Position numbers and translations under genes: made by a program
From: Rhodococcus gordoniae
GTDB taxonomy: Bacteria; Actinomycetota; Actinomycetes; Mycobacteriales; Mycobacteriaceae
Length of the DNA: 37,853 bases
Direction: 5' to 3'
Assembly: GCF_001646655.1 (NCBI RefSeq)
Contig: NZ_LPZN01000046.1
Span: 1-37,853, forward strand
Part shown: in pieces, positions 28,801-36,502 of the stretch
Position numbering within the stretch: position 1 is the stretch's first letter
How the letters are laid out: each line of letters begins with the position of its first letter
Notes under the pieces: generated by a model
The model's input: the letters and a program-made list of their open reading frames with translations, nothing else
Database searches by the model: none
Told to the model about the DNA's origin: nothing

Positions 28801-31800
28801 ACACCCCGCCGCCCATCGCCCCCGCGCAACGCCGCCTCGGCATCGTCGCGCGCGCCGAGACCGGCACCGCCGGCTATCTCGTGCCGGTCGTGCTGTCGCT
28901 GACCGGCGACCTCGACGTCGACGCCCTCGCCGCCGCGGTGAGCGACGTCGTCGACCGGCACCGCGTGCTGCGCACCGCCTTCACGGGCGACGTGCAGGTG
29001 CTCGCCGACCCGCCGGTGCTCGAACACTCCGCGCCGGACGATGTCGCCGCGGCCGTGACTGCCACGATCACGACCCCCTTCGACATCACCGCGCAGGCGC
29101 CGATGCGGATCCGGTTGTTCGACGCCGAACCCGGCCGCCGGGTGCTCGCCGCCGCCGTGCACCACATCGCGTTCGACGGCGCGTCCGTCGCACCGCTGCT
29201 CACCGATCTCGCCGCCGCCTACGCCGCGCGTCGCGGGGGAGCGGCGCCGGTCTTCGAACCGCTGCCCGTCACCTACGGCGACTACGCCCGCTGGCAGCAC
29301 GAACTGCTCGGCGACGCCACCGATCCGGGCTCGCTCGCGGCCCGCCAACTCGGCTACTGGACAACCGCACTCGCCGGCCTGCCCGACAGCCCGCTGCCGC
29401 TGCCCGCCGACCGGCCGCGCCCCGCGCAGCCGAGCCACCGTGGCGCGCAAATCGTCTCGACTCTCGATGCCCAGACCCATCGTCGCCTGCGGGAGGTGGC
29501 GCGCAGCCACGACGTGACGGTATTCATGCTCGTCCACGCCGTCTTCGCCGCGATGCTCGCGCGTCGCAGCGGACGCACCGACATCGCCGTCGGCACAGCG
29601 ATCGCGGGTCGCACGGATGCGCGCCTCGACCGGCTCGTCGGCATGTTCGTCGGCACCGTGGTGCTGCGCACCGCCGTCGACCCGTCCCGGCCGTTCACCG
29701 AACTGCTGCGCGAGGTGCGGGCCACCGATCTCGGGGCACTCGCGCACGCCGACGTGCCGTTCGACGAGGTCGTCGCCCGGCTCGCGCCGCGCCGCGATCC
29801 GTCGTACAGCCCGCTCTTCCAGGTGCTGCTCACCCACCGCGTCGAGGTCAAGGAGGCGCTGCCGCAGTTGCCGGACGTGCAGGTCGCCGACACCGATGCC
29901 GGGGAACCGGCCGCGCAGTTCGATGTGGTCGTCGAGCTCGTCGAACGCGAGGCCGGACTGGACCTGCGCCTGGTGTACGCGACGGACCTGTTCGACGCCA
30001 CCACCGGCGACGCGATGCTCACCGACCTCGTCGCGATACTCGCCGCCGCGCTCGCCGAACCCGAGCGTGCCGTCGGCGATCTCGCCGTGCCGGTGCCCGA
30101 GCCGCTGTCGGCGCCCGCCGTCGAGCCGCGCACCCTGCCCGAGATCCTCGCGACCAGCGTCGACCGGCATCGCGGACGCATCGCGGTGCGCTCGGGCACC
30201 GTCGCCTGGACCTACGGCGGACTCGACGCCCGCGCCGACGAGATCGCCTCCGTGCTCGCCTCGCACGGCGTGCGACGCGGCGACCTCGTGGCGATCGCGG
30301 TGCCGCGCAGCGAGTACTGGCCGCTCGCCGTCTGGGCGATCACGAAACTCGGTGCGGCCTGGGTGTCGGTCGACCTCACCCAGCCCGACGCGCGCAGCGC
30401 CGCGATCCTCGCCGGCTCCGGTGCCCGCATCGGCCTGACCGTCGGCGACCGCGAACTCGGCCACGTGACGTGGATCGACCTCACCGCCGACCGCAGCATC
30501 GACTTCGACGCCGTCGAACCACCGCGCCCCGCAGTGACATCCGGCGATCTCGCCTACACGATCTACACATCCGGCACCACGGGCACCCCCAAGGGCGTCG
30601 ACGTCACCCATCGCGGACTCGCGGCGCTGCTCGACGTCCAGAGCACTCTGCTCGGCCTCGGACCGGAATCGCGTGTACTGCAGGTCGCCTCGCACACCTT
30701 CGACGCCGCGATCTTCGAACTGCTCTCCGCCCACGCGCACGGCGGCGCCCTCGTCATCGCCCCCGATCACACCTTCGCCGGGGAACCCTTGCAGGAGTTG
30801 ATCGTCGACGAGCGCGTCACGGACCTCAACCTCACGCCCACCGTGCTCGGCACACTCGACCCCGAGGCGTTCGAGCCCACGACGATCGTCGCCGCAGGTG
30901 AATCGCTGCCCGGTGCGCTGGTGAGCCGCTGGTCGCGGCACCGGATCGTCAACGGTTACGGGCCCACCGAGTTCACCGTCGCCGTCTCGTATTCCGCTCC
31001 GCTGAGCGGCGGCGAGAAGCCGGGCATCGGCACGCCCGTCGCCGGTGCCGGCGCCTACGTGCTCGACTCGCGCCTGCACCCCGTGCCGCGCGGCACCGTC
31101 GGCGAACTCTACGTGACCGGCGACAGCATCGCCCGCGGGTACCGCTACGAATCCGGTCTCACCGCAACACGATTCGTCGCCGACCCGTTCGGCGACGGCG
31201 GGTCGCGGCTGTACCGCACGGGCGACCTGGTTCGGATCCTGCCGAACGGGGTACTGGATCACGTGGCCCGCATCGACGATCAGGTGAAGATCCACGGGAT
31301 CCGCATCGAACCCGCCGAGGTCGACGCCGCGCTGCTGACCCGCCCCGGCATCGCCGCGGCCGTCACCGTGCCGCAGCCCGGGCGGGCCGGAGACACCGTG
31401 CTCGTCTCCTACATTCAGCCCGAGACCGGCACCGCACCCGACGTCGCCGCACTGCGCCGCGCGCTCGTCGCCGAGCTGCCCCGGCACCTGCGGCCGGCGA
31501 GCATCACCGTCGTCGACGCGTTGCCGCTGTTGCCGTCCGGCAAGGTCGACCGTGCGTCGCTGCCCGAACCCGACGGCACGACCGACGAACCGCTCGTGGC
31601 GCCGCAGGGACGCATCGCGCAGACCGTCGCCGCAGTGTTCGCCGCCCACCTCGACCTGCCCGTCGACGAGATCTCCGCCGACCGCGGATTCTTCGACCTC
31701 GGAGGCAGTTCCATCGGAGCCGTCGGTGTGGCCGGTGAACTGCGCGACGCCCTCGGCGCCGACGTCCCCGTCGAATGGCTGTTCACCAGCCCGGATCTCG

Positions 31801-32627
31801 CCGCTCTCGCCGACCGCATCGAACACGGCCGCAGTAATGACGAGCGCGACCCGCGCAGCGACGACGACCGCGACCCGCTCGGCAGCATCGTCGAGATCGC
31901 CGGTCGCGGCGACGAACGGCCCCCGCTGTTCTGCGTGCACCCCATCAGCGGACTCGCCTGGATGTACGCAGGATTGGCGCCTCATCTGGGCGGCCGCACC
32001 GTCTACGGTCTGCAGGCAACGGGCTTCGACGACATTCCGGACAGCATCGGCGAACTCGCCGCGCGGTATGTCGCCGAGATCCGTAAGGTGAACGCCGATG
32101 GTCCCTACCACCTGCTGGGCTGGTCGGTGGGCGGCACCATCGCACACGAGATGGCTGTGCAACTACGCGAGCGCGGTGAGCAGGTCGGTGCGGTAGTGCT
32201 GCTCGACACCCTCACACCCGAGACCTTGCCTGCCGAGCCCCATCCCGCGGCAGAGAACGTGCCCGACATCGCCGGGCTGCCCGAAGAACTCGTCGCCGAG
32301 GTCCGCCGCCGCACCGACGCCGCCGCGCAGGCCGTCGAAACCGCGGTGCGCAGGCACACCCTCAGCGAATACGACGGCGACATCGACCTGGTGGTCGCCG
32401 CACCCGATCTCGACCGGCACCCAGACCTCGCTGCCACCTGGCAGCGATATGTGCGCGGTCTCGTCGTCGAACATCCGGTGCCGTTCACGCACTCGGAACT
32501 GGCCGATCCGGACGCGGTGCGTGCGATCGGCCCGGTGCTCGACAGCGTGCTCGAGCGCCACGACGACCCCCACACCGCGCCCACCGGGTGCGCACGCAGT
32601 GTTACCGCAACGAGGGAGACGCCCTGA
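13980..32627 (+). CDS. Giant six-module non-ribosomal peptide synthetase with terminal thioesterase
   Basis: The 6,215-residue protein reads C-A-T six times and ends in a type I thioesterase. There are no epimerisation, methylation, cyclisation or reductase domains. Condensation motifs (HHxxxDG) are at residues 142, 1102, 2118 (DHxxxDG), 3145, 4117 (DHxxxDG) and 5061. Carrier serines are at 919, 1936, 2966, 3966, 4889 and 5911, and the thioesterase serine is at 6049. The first C domain resembles that of EntF, implying an acylated or arylated start. Two adenylation domains carry internal deletions (modules 1 and 5). The upstream start is GTG 13980, with no clear ribosome site; GTG 14007 follows GAGGGGAG (13995-14002) and fits the family N-terminus as well or better. 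The stop overlaps the start of the Wzz/BY-kinase gene (TGATG). No MbtH-like protein or carrier-protein transferase is in the window. The product is unknown. Confidence 0.95.
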   Translation: MSGEGEGSVVHLLPLSPSQRGLWYAQALHPDVPFTIAQYVELRGELDHDLVRQACVQGARDVESGFLFLVEKEGLPEQVVDVEFDDDVPYVDFRSCEDPEAAAHRWMSERFSQPIDPLRDRLIATALLHIGDGRYFLSSYVHHIALDGHGAMIMLNRSAELYSAWIAGEETPPVTSMPVEKIVEFEAAYTGSKRQTADRAHWLERLSGLPEPISLVEGVAPPTAPARHAGAELLSEVADAVTALAYDANSTDVPIVVAAFAAFLSRACGTDDVVLTLPVSARTTAPLRRSAGAISNVVPLRVRVDQAAPATDLIRDVQVELTGALRHQRYRYEDMLADLREMGREHSETRNAFGPVVNLMMFHPQIAFGDVIGDYHVQSTGPVDDLSVNVYPGVAGRTMRVDFEANPNLYSGEHLSSLHSRFLGFLKQFVQNAGVAVGDLALAGPAELDGLAPARGRTVPEPELLPDVLTRHAARDAVAVVDGSESITYRELDARSDTLAHALVAAGAAPEERVAVLLPRSFDSVVALWAVAKTGAAYTPLDPELPARRLGQVLRDVRIAVAHDHPALPGHVTRIAPPADASGETFTAEHRLRLLHVDNAAWIIHTSGSTGTPKAVAVGHRGVSALVSTLRDRYRADEASRVLHLAAPSFDASLQELLLAFDAGATLVICPRDAVGGPALATLLRSEAVTHAITAPAILAVTPDDGLPDLQVLDAGGEALPQAVADRWSTGRTMLNAYGPTETTILATLSDPLPPGAGVPIGRPIDGTTAVVLDARLHPVPAGVIGELYLGGPGVARGYLGAPALTAERFLASPFGGRMYRTGDRVRWTTDGQLEFLGRADQQVKIRGYRIELGEIESALVAVDEVQTATVTVRGDHIAAYVVGDVDPADLTVRLADELPTYLRPSSTTDDFFALGGHSLGAAQLAARLGAALGRDVQLRDVFAHPTVARLAAAAAKRPESESRPVATPDAGPSPLAPAQRRLFLLARAHGDPAAYHLPFALHLDGALDLPALQAAVVDVLDRHETLRTLFRLDVDGPVQDVLPLDRAVAGFALEPETAEGDVEALITEWAAEPFDLTAQIPFRIRLLRLADDKHVLAVVAHHIALDGASFVPLTADVATAYLARTAGEAPAWTPLPLHYRHYARWHLDRLGDPAASDTRAGREIDYWTRTLDGLADAAPLPTDRPRNGGFGPAAAVDFTVPAEQVAALRAVAAAHDATTFMAVHAAVAVWLAAWTSGHDIAIGTGTAGRDHPDLDALVGMFVGTVTLRTNVDPAEPFTSLLAQARDTDLDAFAHATVPFDYVVDALGFSPFHVMLAYDNVDVPDLELPGLTVRPQEIASAQARFDVEISLRELRDGSLTGRLVYDTKLFDDDTIARWVTRLSGVLAQVAQHPSLPVGDLDLGAPAVEAAEPGTEATFAEIIDRSPACVTEPGGRTVEIRTAARPLAWTLIERGIGTEDRVAVVLSRSTRSVLAAAAVALSGAAFVPVDPGQPAARIARLLGASGARYAIVDGEVALPDGIEPIVFTVEGDARPITDADRVRPLRLDNTAYVVYTSGSTGRPKGVVVSHRGLGPLAQSFIERFDLPAASGTVTDARVLHFATPAFDGAVLEYVLALTSGGTLVVAPADLFGGDELVELLRAEGITHWFSTPSVPTQLDPTALDALRTIAIGGEAWPVETAERWAPGRTLLNVYGPTETTVLATSSEPFAPGDRLTIGTGLVGVTAVVLGERLRPVPEGVTGELYLGGQGVARGYLDAPALTADRFVANPFGAGRLYRTGDLVRWTGHDDDRALEFVGRSDHQVKIRGFRIELGEIDATLQNHPGIGTAVTVVRGDTLATYVHSRNGRLDPHEIREWAAERLPRHMVPATVTVLDALPLTSTGKIDRAALPEPVVAATRTDGYRSATEELVAGVVSDLLDLPSVAGSDDFFAVGGNSLLATQLAARLRGVAGRRVGVRDIFEHPTVTELANLLAEEPAGEHLPLVHVDDDSDVPLAPAQQRMWLLNRFDVADRVDGGDHIAFALDLDADTDLDAVRAAAATVVARHDSLRTVFPDSPSGPRQHVLPTVTLDLEPVDPGTALDAELAEFARVRFDLTVDAPIRTRLYRTDSGYVLAVVIDHIAADGLSLLPLGRDAVAAYRAHRDGESPDLPAPAVTYRDYARWHRAVLGDENDPDSLAARQLAFWKQTLDDAPPLLALPTDRPRTAASTGTAGRASFTIPAELHAAIDKLARAHDVTPFMVLHAALATLLSALAATDDVTVGTPVSGRSDAAVDDVVGMFVGTVPLRLRVHPRRTFADLLADTRRADLDAFAHADVPFDRIVDAVGAGTDAHHPLFQVILAYESFSLDEFALPGSSTTIREIPVGTARVDLEMTVRERRSETGVPAGLDTILTYSDELLDSHTIVQWQSWFVRILDSVTADPAVPVGGIELCGADFTPVGAAQQLPAESLPELVAQRVADDSEAVAVVGDGYSLSYGALWSRSGALATLLREHGVTAEDVVAVALPRTPELVVAILAVSRVGGIYLPVDVTHPATRLQALLDDAQPTLVVTDSDLTDIRFPAVRLDDPQVAARLDDGALFDFPLVADLGAYIVYTSGSTGTPKGVQVTHRNVLSLLAATVGEFGLRADDVWTLFHSPAFDFSVWEMWAPLGTGARVVMVDHLTVRDPAAFVDVLTRHRVTVLNQTPTAFYQLAATDHAPLDDLRLLIFGGEALDPARVRPWAERHPHVRAVNMFGITETTVHVTFGDATATGIGAPLPGLAVDVLDSSLRPALPGAIGELYVRGDQLACGYRAHPGRTATRFVAAPGGARRYRTGDLGRRDSSGALHYLGRADQQIELRGYRIEPGEIEAALLRSEGVRQAVVLLRDDRLVAYLVGGDAPAALRDLRRSLPDYLVPSAAVVLDALPLTANGKLDRAALPTPDITAGGGAAPHGPVEELVADLCAELLGIAPGTLGADDDFFHLGGNSLLATRLAGRLSDVLDTDVTVRDIFENRTIAALTSYITTRSDTPSRRVPLVADPDAPAPLSAAQQRLWFINRLDPQSPSYNLPFAVRLEGNLDIGALAAAVGDVLERHRTLRTVYPAADEYTVLPAARPDLEPVAVPEDALDEFVRDYATTGFDLTVEPPARLRLYRTAPDRHVLLVVLHHIAADGWSLTPLLRDIAVAYEARLTGAAPELPTLPVQYTDYARRQRSIADEQIPYWLDELAGLPDEVTLPGDRPRPAQPTGHGAAHTVSLDADLVRGLHALAREGRATVFMVLHAALAALLARHGAGRDIPIGTAVSGRGDPQLDDVVGMFAGTLVLRTDVDPGVTFAELLAQVHRRDLAAYTNPDAPFETLVEKLRPARSEARHPLFQVALSQARPVASTFALPGLTVTAEPVDTEHVNVDVQVTVTEQQDGIDLEFFYSTDLYDADTVAAYADRLRAILSAAVADPDVRVGEIDLHGDTALPAVGATLGAPRSLRRWLAQGAAAGGEELAIVDGDRELSYPELLHYSDALAARLQLAGVRPGDPVACAYPRSLESVLAVWAIIGAGAAPMLVDPTAPTARLAEMLAEVRVGVGEAPALPTSVRWLEVTSDDEHPLADVVDPAPDAPAYFVFTSGTTGNPKAVTVTQRAASAFAEDIGEYIAAVPGDRVLHVAAPSFDAAMLEMLTAGIAGATLVVAGADGYGGAALGDLLDSAAITHAMMTPSTLATVPVRDLPALRTLVLGGDRLTREIVDRWSGGRTLINSYGPAEATMFVTNSQPLRPGDDIVIGTPVRGVTVEVLDERLRPVPAGVVGELYVSGPRLASGYRDAAARTAARFVAGPDGRRYRTGDLVRWTRAGALEFVGRSDNQIKLRGVRIEPGEIDTALTALDGVERAVTRVRGGRLVSYVTGGNLDGSDLRAQLRSVLPAHLVPTAIVPLAAIPLTSHGKVDAAALPEPTAGDGSEPRTETEALVARIIGDVLGDGATVGRTDDFFAVGGNSLLATVLVGRLRDETGTEVPLRTVFANPTVDALAAALDAGGFDTGAGPAAVSPRPARIPLGRAQRRLWGLSSLAPDAYRLRSEVSLSGPLDLGALQAALGDVALRHEILRTDYIVDGDGVYQQIHEAPRSDRWRVRLERTGPDRHVLHLDVDHSIADGTSLRPLLRDLTIAYLARVNGTAPQWEPLPLQYADYALWEAERGIPERDLEHWRRALDGLTVTELPADAPGTDTGARSVDFTVPADVRDALAELARAHGATEFMVLHAALSVLLARLGGSDDIAVAAVVGGRRWAQLEELVGPFLDTLVLRARVAPDMSFTGLLGQVRDFDVAAFDHVTVPYEQLLSERQSGAPQVALALQDFGIGPITLGELTVEAREILDDTPKFDLQFTLAPRPGGYTGTLVFDAARFTGRTAELLATRFVALLEAVAGAPGSTIGEVAVDTPAPALDGGEPAPARTLAEMLRATAAAHPDREALRGDGESLTYRELDEQSDTLACRLRAEGARDGKIVRIDAPRSVDYIRTLWAITKTGAAFTHSRQAGETCLPGTAYVVSTSGSTGTPKRVAVTHRGLAPLAAEAAERYRVEPGDRVLHGYSPEFDAALLELLLAHTTGATLVVAPPDVYAGQDLHRYLAEQRITHYLSTPTVLGTLDPEGLPDLKVVASGGESLSPSLAARWADGRVMLDAYGPTEATIVATLVDIEPGTRPNIGKPVPGTVAHVLDARLRPVPAGAVGELYLAGEGLAAGYLDDPARTAERFVAAPGGARMYRTGDRVHRRVDDTLGYLGRTDRQLKVRGVRIEPGELEATLLAQPGIRQAAVVAVAGTLVAFAAGPDLSADDITARVALVVPPHRMPTRVHVLDQLPLTPNGKLDVAALELHDTAALDDDAALDRPLTDAEDLVVTVAEDVLGARPAAHRGFFTAGGDSLSAVVFAARLSEAFGTDVPVREVLAAPTLAALAARIESGDDHRIALRRYDDDTPPPIAPAQRRLGIVARAETGTAGYLVPVVLSLTGDLDVDALAAAVSDVVDRHRVLRTAFTGDVQVLADPPVLEHSAPDDVAAAVTATITTPFDITAQAPMRIRLFDAEPGRRVLAAAVHHIAFDGASVAPLLTDLAAAYAARRGGAAPVFEPLPVTYGDYARWQHELLGDATDPGSLAARQLGYWTTALAGLPDSPLPLPADRPRPAQPSHRGAQIVSTLDAQTHRRLREVARSHDVTVFMLVHAVFAAMLARRSGRTDIAVGTAIAGRTDARLDRLVGMFVGTVVLRTAVDPSRPFTELLREVRATDLGALAHADVPFDEVVARLAPRRDPSYSPLFQVLLTHRVEVKEALPQLPDVQVADTDAGEPAAQFDVVVELVEREAGLDLRLVYATDLFDATTGDAMLTDLVAILAAALAEPERAVGDLAVPVPEPLSAPAVEPRTLPEILATSVDRHRGRIAVRSGTVAWTYGGLDARADEIASVLASHGVRRGDLVAIAVPRSEYWPLAVWAITKLGAAWVSVDLTQPDARSAAILAGSGARIGLTVGDRELGHVTWIDLTADRSIDFDAVEPPRPAVTSGDLAYTIYTSGTTGTPKGVDVTHRGLAALLDVQSTLLGLGPESRVLQVASHTFDAAIFELLSAHAHGGALVIAPDHTFAGEPLQELIVDERVTDLNLTPTVLGTLDPEAFEPTTIVAAGESLPGALVSRWSRHRIVNGYGPTEFTVAVSYSAPLSGGEKPGIGTPVAGAGAYVLDSRLHPVPRGTVGELYVTGDSIARGYRYESGLTATRFVADPFGDGGSRLYRTGDLVRILPNGVLDHVARIDDQVKIHGIRIEPAEVDAALLTRPGIAAAVTVPQPGRAGDTVLVSYIQPETGTAPDVAALRRALVAELPRHLRPASITVVDALPLLPSGKVDRASLPEPDGTTDEPLVAPQGRIAQTVAAVFAAHLDLPVDEISADRGFFDLGGSSIGAVGVAGELRDALGADVPVEWLFTSPDLAALADRIEHGRSNDERDPRSDDDRDPLGSIVEIAGRGDERPPLFCVHPISGLAWMYAGLAPHLGGRTVYGLQATGFDDIPDSIGELAARYVAEIRKVNADGPYHLLGWSVGGTIAHEMAVQLRERGEQVGAVVLLDTLTPETLPAEPHPAAENVPDIAGLPEELVAEVRRRTDAAAQAVETAVRRHTLSEYDGDIDLVVAAPDLDRHPDLAATWQRYVRGLVVEHPVPFTHSELADPDAVRAIGPVLDSVLERHDDPHTAPTGCARSVTATRETP
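16890..19920 (+). other. NRPS module 2: C-A-T, specificity unassigned
   Basis: C2 carries HHIALDG at residues 1102-1108. A2 (about residues 1417-1890) has [45 protein letters not shown] and an intact A10 ([10 protein letters not shown]). Its first core segment is atypical: the usual LTYxEL is replaced by [13 protein letters not shown]. By-eye specificity residues are D-G-L-F-A-G-V-V-L, which I cannot match to a known code. The carrier serine is Ser1936 in [14 protein letters not shown]. Confidence 0.85.
19935..23000 (+). other. NRPS module 3: C-A-T, threonine predicted
   Basis: C3 has DHIAADG (residues 2118-2124); the second histidine, the catalytic one, is kept. A3 has complete core motifs: [51 protein letters not shown] and NGKLDRAAL. 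The specificity residues read D-F-W-N-I-G-M-V-H plus the A10 lysine, the canonical threonine code. This is the only module whose substrate I assign with confidence. The carrier serine is Ser2966. Confidence 0.9.
20690..26674 (+). repeat. Near-identical sequence blocks repeated between NRPS modules
   Basis: The same 24 bases, coding for FMVLHAAL with the preceding base, occur at 20690-20713 (C3), 23741-23764 (C4) and 26651-26674 (C5); in C3 and C4 the match runs 4 bases longer. Similar blocks recur around the YTSGSTG motif of A2 and A3 (near 18632 and 21748). They come from module duplication or gene conversion and could serve as recombination sites. Confidence 0.75.
23025..26020 (+). other. 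NRPS module 4: C-A-T, specificity unassigned
   Basis: C4 has HHIAADG at 3145-3151. A4 carries [47 protein letters not shown] and an A10 with its lysine (HGKVDAAAL). By-eye specificity residues are D-A-L-M-V-G-S-M-F; no match is offered. The carrier protein [14 protein letters not shown] holds Ser3966. The module appears complete. Confidence 0.85.
26040..28775 (+). other. NRPS module 5: C-A-T with A domain shortened between A2 and A3
   Basis: C5 carries DHSIADG (4117-4123), keeping the catalytic histidine. A5 lacks the region between TKTGAAF and STSGSTG: 18 residues separate these landmarks, against 66 in A1 and 67 in A6, so about 48 are missing. The A3 lysine is kept, but PKG is PKR. Later motifs ([30 protein letters not shown]) are present. 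By-eye specificity residues are D-A-L-L-A-G-A-I-V, unassigned. The carrier protein reads GGDSL (Ser4889) instead of GGNSL. Confidence 0.85.
28785..31840 (+). other. NRPS module 6: C-A-T, specificity unassigned
   Basis: C6 has HHIAFDG at 5061-5067. A6 has [32 protein letters not shown] and SGKVDRASL. Its A8 segment deviates: [20 protein letters not shown], where GRxDxQVKIRG and GEIE are usual. By-eye specificity residues are D-A-F-N-V-A-G-V-A, unassigned. The carrier protein reads [15 protein letters not shown] with Ser5911 and passes the chain to the thioesterase. Confidence 0.83.
31880..32600 (+). other. NRPS type I thioesterase domain
   Basis: The alpha/beta-hydrolase domain starts at [14 protein letters not shown] (about residue 5981). 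The nucleophile is Ser6049 in GWSVGG. A late THSELADP segment provides the expected catalytic histidine. It would release the finished chain by hydrolysis, cyclisation or transfer to another acceptor. A short charged linker (residues about 5940-5975, rich in Asp/Arg) separates it from the last carrier protein. Confidence 0.87.
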
Positions 32628-34429
32628 TGGAAGTACATGATTACCTGCGAATTCTGCAGGCGAGGTGGAAGATCGTCGCCGTCACGACGGTGGTGGCGGT
32701 TCTTGCCGCACTCGGCGCCTCCCTGCTGACCACGCCGCAATACGAAGCCAAGACACGCCTGTTCGTGTCGACCTCGTCGGGCGCGTCGGTGCAGGAGATC
32801 TACCAGGGCAACCTGTTCTCGCAGCAGCGCGTCACCTCCTACACCCAACTGCTCGAAGGCACCACCCTCGCGCAGCGCACCCTCGACACGCTCGGTCTGG
32901 GCGACCTGTCGGCCGTCGACCTCGCCGGCAAGGTCACCGCCTCGTCGACCCCCGACACGGTGCTCATCGACACCGCCGTCACCGACGAGTCGCCGGAGCG
33001 TGCCCGCGACCTCGCCAACGCACTGTCGGACGAATTCGTCGTCATGGCACGCGAACTGGAGACCCCCGAGGACGGCGGCCCGCCCACCGCCCGCGTGGTG
33101 GTCGAGCAGTACGCGGCCACTCCGTCGTCGCCGGTGACGCCGAAGACCACGCGGAACGTCGCGCTGGGCCTGGCCGTCGGTCTGCTGCTCGGTATCGCCC
33201 TCGCGGTGCTGCGCGACCGCCTCGACAACACCATCAAGGACCGCAGCGCCGTCGAGGAACTCGCCGGCACCGGTGTGGTGGGTGTGATCCCGCTCGACAA
33301 GGCCCGGCACGAGGACCCGGCGATCGTGTTCGCCGACGCCAACAGCGGCGACGCCGAGGCCTACCGCGAGATGCGGACCAACCTGCAGTTCCTCGAGGTC
33401 GACAACCCGCCGCGCGCGATCGTCATCACCAGCTCGCTGCCCAGTGAGGGCAAGACCACCACGGCCGTCAACACGGCTCTCGTGCTCGCCGAGGCCGGCC
33501 ACTCTGTGGTGCTCGTCGAGGCCGACCTGCGCCGTCCGCGCGTGACGAAGTACCTCGGCACGCTCGGCGACGCCGGCCTGTCGACCGTGCTGGCGAACCA
33601 GGCCACCCTCGAGGACGTGCTCCAGCCGACCCGCTTCGACGGCATGTGGGTGCTCGCCGCCGGCGGACTGCCGCCCAACCCGTCCGAGCTTCTCGGGTCC
33701 GCGCACGCCCGCGAGGTCATCGAGGACCTGCGGTCGCGCTTCGACTACGTCATCATCGACGCGCCGCCGCTGCTGCCCGTCACCGACGCGGCGATCCTGA
33801 CGAACATCGCCGACGGCGCGCTGCTCATCGCGCGCTACGGCAAGACCACCCGCGAGCAGTTCGCGCGGGCCGTCGGCAACCTGCGTGCGGTCAACGCCCC
33901 CGTGCTGGGCACGATCCTCGCGATGACCCCCACCAAGGGTCGCGGCACGGCCTACGAGTACCGGTACTACTACAGCTCCGACAAGGACGGCGCCGCTCCG
34001 GCCGCCCGGACGAGCACGCCGGCGGCGCAGCGCGTCGATCCGTCGGGGCAGACCGCACCGGCATCTCGGACGGCCCCGGCACCTCGGCCGGCCGAGCCGG
34101 CGCGAGAGGCACAGCCGGCACACTCGGCACAGCCGTCGCAGCCGACCCCGTCGGCGCCCGCCCAGGAAACGGCCCGGCCGCAGAACGGTCACCGTCACGT
34201 CGAGCCGCCGGCCACGCAGGCCTACCCGGCGCCGAGCAACGACGCCTACCACTACCGCGCCGCGGAGCAGTTCCCGCCCGCGCCGCAACCCGCCTCGGAG
34301 CGCTACGGCAGCGAGCCCTACCAGGCGCCGCAGGCGTACTCCTCCGCCGAGCCGCTGTCGCGACCCGTGGTGCACGCACCGCGGCGCCCGGTGAACGATT
34401 CAGGAACGGAGACCGGCGAGGAGAGGTAG
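32627..34429 (+). CDS. Wzz chain-length determinant fused to BY-kinase (CpsD/Wzc-like)
   Basis: The protein (600 aa) combines a polysaccharide co-polymerase with a bacterial tyrosine kinase. Membrane segments at about residues 15-35 and 177-197 bracket an extracytoplasmic Wzz domain starting with YLRILQARWKI. The cytoplasmic kinase has Walker A (SSLPSEGKTTT, Lys276), Walker A' (VVLVEADLRRP) and Walker B (YVIIDAPP). A tyrosine cluster YEYRYYY begins at about 443, then a Pro/Ala/Gln-rich tail of about 150 residues with scattered tyrosines (YHYRAAE, YQAPQAY). It would control chain length and export through autophosphorylation. ATG 32627 shares its A with the NRPS stop (TGATG) and has GAGGGAG upstream, so translation is probably coupled. 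The 3' end overlaps the phosphatase gene on the other strand by 30 bases. Confidence 0.92.
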   Translation: MEVHDYLRILQARWKIVAVTTVVAVLAALGASLLTTPQYEAKTRLFVSTSSGASVQEIYQGNLFSQQRVTSYTQLLEGTTLAQRTLDTLGLGDLSAVDLAGKVTASSTPDTVLIDTAVTDESPERARDLANALSDEFVVMARELETPEDGGPPTARVVVEQYAATPSSPVTPKTTRNVALGLAVGLLLGIALAVLRDRLDNTIKDRSAVEELAGTGVVGVIPLDKARHEDPAIVFADANSGDAEAYREMRTNLQFLEVDNPPRAIVITSSLPSEGKTTTAVNTALVLAEAGHSVVLVEADLRRPRVTKYLGTLGDAGLSTVLANQATLEDVLQPTRFDGMWVLAAGGLPPNPSELLGSAHAREVIEDLRSRFDYVIIDAPPLLPVTDAAILTNIADGALLIARYGKTTREQFARAVGNLRAVNAPVLGTILAMTPTKGRGTAYEYRYYYSSDKDGAAPAARTSTPAAQRVDPSGQTAPASRTAPAPRPAEPAREAQPAHSAQPSQPTPSAPAQETARPQNGHRHVEPPATQAYPAPSNDAYHYRAAEQFPPAPQPASERYGSEPYQAPQAYSSAEPLSRPVVHAPRRPVNDSGTETGEER

Positions 34430-34915
34430 CAGCAGGTCGGCGATCTCGGATCCGACCGCGACGAACGTCTCCTCGTCGCGGCCGATCGGGTCGACGATGT
34501 CCTCCGGCCCGGGCGCAGACATCTGCGCCCGGGCCGTCGCCAATTCTGCGACGGTCTGTGCTCCGGTGGCCTCGTGCAGCCGGGCCGCCTCACGCAGAGT
34601 GAACGTCGCGCGCATCCTGCGCGGCGCGAGCTGGATCACCTTGGCCCGGTGCCGCTCGCTCATCGTGATGATCATGTCGGAGTCCTCCGCGATCTGCGGT
34701 GTGATCCGACGCGCGGCGAAACCGTCCGGATCGCCTCCGAGCTGCTGCAACACGAGTGCTGCGGTGGGTTCCATGCCGTAGCCGACCATGGCCCGGGTGC
34801 CGGCGCTGTGCGCCGAGAGATCATCGCGGCCGACCTCGGACGCGTACGCGGTGGTCAGCCTCTCTGCGGTCGGTGAGCGGCAGATGTTTCCGGTACACAC
34901 ATAGAGAATCCGCAT
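34400..34915 (-). CDS. Low-molecular-weight protein-tyrosine phosphatase (Wzb-like)
   Basis: The 171-aa protein is a low-molecular-weight tyrosine phosphatase. The P-loop VCTGNICRSPTAE at the N-terminus gives the CX5R signature (Cys7, Arg13), and the general-acid aspartate is in the C-terminal VDPIGRDEETF. Such enzymes remove phosphate from the tyrosine cluster of the Wzc/CpsD kinase and so reset capsule assembly. It faces the kinase gene tail to tail, with 3' ends overlapping by 30 bases. ATG 34915 has AGGA seven to eight bases upstream on the minus strand. Its promoter would lie in the gap shared with the Hsp70-like gene. Pairing with the kinase is inferred from context and family knowledge. 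Confidence 0.92.
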   Translation of the reverse strand: MRILYVCTGNICRSPTAERLTTAYASEVGRDDLSAHSAGTRAMVGYGMEPTAALVLQQLGGDPDGFAARRITPQIAEDSDMIITMSERHRAKVIQLAPRRMRATFTLREAARLHEATGAQTVAELATARAQMSAPGPEDIVDPIGRDEETFVAVGSEIADLLLPLLAGLRS

Positions 34916-34963
34916 CCGGCGATCCTATGGGAGAGGCCTTCGGGGTGCTCGGTCCCGGTGTAT

Positions 34964-35009
34964 GTCACCCTAACGGCCCTGGTGACTCGCCGGTAACGTT
35001 CTGTACCAT
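34964..35009. promoter_or_regulatory. Inverted repeat overlapping a possible promoter upstream of the Hsp70-like gene
   Basis: In the gap between the phosphatase and Hsp70-like genes, GTCACC (34964-34969) and GGTGAC (34981-34986) form a perfect inverted repeat with an 11-base spacer. On the plus strand TGGTGA (34980-34985) and TACCAT (35004-35009), 18 bases apart, resemble a weak -35/-10 pair, so the repeat would cover the -35. An operator is possible; a hairpin is the alternative. Confidence 0.3.
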
Positions 35010-35074
35010 CGTCGGTGATTTCGGGCGCCGGGGGAAGCTGACGCAGCTGGCGCAACCAACGTCGAAGGCGGCTG

Positions 35075-36484
35075 ATGAGTTCTATTCTCGGTGTAACCGT
35101 GGGGGAGAGCGCCGTTCGGGTGGTGCGGCCGGTGGATCGAACATCCCCGACCGCAGGATTCCAGTTCCAGGTGGTCGAGACGGGTAAGGACGATCCGGCG
35201 CGTCTGGCTGCGGGCACCCTCGGGGTGCTCTTCCAGACGGGTGTCGCGGGCGACCCGATCGAGCGTGTGGGGTTGGTCTACCGCGACCAGGCCCAGGCCG
35301 ATCGGCTGCGCGCGGCGATGGCCGTCGAACACATCGACCGCTACCTGCTCGTCTCCGAACCCGAGGCCGCGGTCACCTATCTGCAGGCCACCGGAGAACT
35401 CGGGAGCAACACCGCAGTCTTCTACGACCTCGGCGACGCCGGACTCACCGTCACCGTCGTCGACCTCGTCTCCCGGGAAGTGCTCGCCGAACGCACCGAC
35501 AGCATCGGCGGCCGGGTCTTCGACAACGTCATCCGCGACCACCAGCTCGACACCAACGGCGTGTGGCGACCCGACGACCCCGCCACCGACGACGAACTGT
35601 CGGCGCAGTGCCGCGAGGCCAAGGAGAAGCTCTCGCAGAGCGACACCGTGGCGGTGCCGGGCGCTGCCGGGGTCGTACTCATGTCGCGCGAAACCTTCGA
35701 TCCGCTCATCGGTCAGTGCGTCGAGTCGTCGGCCCAGTTCGTGCACCAGGTGATCTCCCGTGCCGGTCGCAACCCGGAGGCAGTGGTCCTGATCGGCGGC
35801 GGTGCGCACATCCCGCTCGTACAGGAGGTGCTGCGCTCCTGGCTCGGCCTGCCCCTGGTGGTGCCGCACGAGCCCGAACTCGTCCTCGCCAAGGGCGGGG
35901 CCATGGCCGCCGCGCAACCGGCCACCTCGCAACCGGTGAGCACCCTCACGCGCATCGTGCCGGGCCGGCCCCCGTCGACGAGCGCCGACACCGAGCAGAT
36001 CCCGGTCGTCGCCACCGCGGCCGCTGCGCCCACGGCTGCCGCCACCGGCGCGGAGTCCGCCGACGCGAAGAAGCCGTGGTGGTCGTCGCTGGCCGGTCGC
36101 GGTCCGTCGGTCAGCGGCAGGCAGATCTCCGGCGCCGGGATCGCGGGCACGGCCCTCGCAGTGGTCGCGGTCATCGGCGTGGCGCTGAGTACCGGATTCA
36201 CCGGTGCCTCCGCCGACGAGACGAGCCCGACCCAGTCGTACGTCCCGCCCACCACCAGCGCGCCGCGTCCGAATCCGGCACCGGCTGTAGCTCCCACGGA
36301 GGTCACCACGACCACCTCGGCCACTCCGGAACCGGTCCCGACGACCTACACACCGCGCCCCGTCCCGCCGGCACCCGAGCCGGAACCCGCGCCGCCGCCG
36401 CCGACCATTCCGGGTCTCGGTGTGCCGTTGCCGCCGCTGCCGACGATCGAGCTGCCGCCGCTGCCGCAGATCCGCCTGCCCTGA
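35075..36484 (+). CDS. Hsp70-like (actin-fold) protein with membrane segment and proline-rich tail
   Basis: The protein (469 aa) starts with a shortened Hsp70/actin-type ATPase domain. YDLGDAGLTVTVVDL resembles the second phosphate-binding strand, SIGGRVFDNVI follows the Hsp70 pattern, CREAKEKLSQSDT is typical of Hsp70 ATPases, and VVLIGGGAHIPLVQEVL is the adenosine motif. The first phosphate motif is unusual (ILGVTVGESAVRV, without the common DLGT). There is no substrate-binding domain. Instead a linker leads to one membrane segment (about residues 351-375) and an outward tail of about 90 residues rich in Pro, Thr and Ala. ATG 35075 follows GAAGG. It is divergent from the phosphatase. The function is unknown; an envelope-related role is inferred only from topology and place. 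Confidence 0.8.
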   Translation: MSSILGVTVGESAVRVVRPVDRTSPTAGFQFQVVETGKDDPARLAAGTLGVLFQTGVAGDPIERVGLVYRDQAQADRLRAAMAVEHIDRYLLVSEPEAAVTYLQATGELGSNTAVFYDLGDAGLTVTVVDLVSREVLAERTDSIGGRVFDNVIRDHQLDTNGVWRPDDPATDDELSAQCREAKEKLSQSDTVAVPGAAGVVLMSRETFDPLIGQCVESSAQFVHQVISRAGRNPEAVVLIGGGAHIPLVQEVLRSWLGLPLVVPHEPELVLAKGGAMAAAQPATSQPVSTLTRIVPGRPPSTSADTEQIPVVATAAAAPTAAATGAESADAKKPWWSSLAGRGPSVSGRQISGAGIAGTALAVVAVIGVALSTGFTGASADETSPTQSYVPPTTSAPRPNPAPAVAPTEVTTTTSATPEPVPTTYTPRPVPPAPEPEPAPPPPTIPGLGVPLPPLPTIELPPLPQIRLP

Positions 36485-36502
36485 GGTCGCCGAGTCCCCG
36501 GC

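Noticed and set aside
32105-34375. Long minus-strand frame opposite the thioesterase end and the BY-kinase
   Set aside because: Arg/Gly/Val-rich translation without recognisable domains, opposite two well-supported genes.
34000-34420. Tandem-repeat or recombination region in the Pro/Ala-rich tail
   Set aside because: Low-complexity coding sequence without a regular repeat unit.
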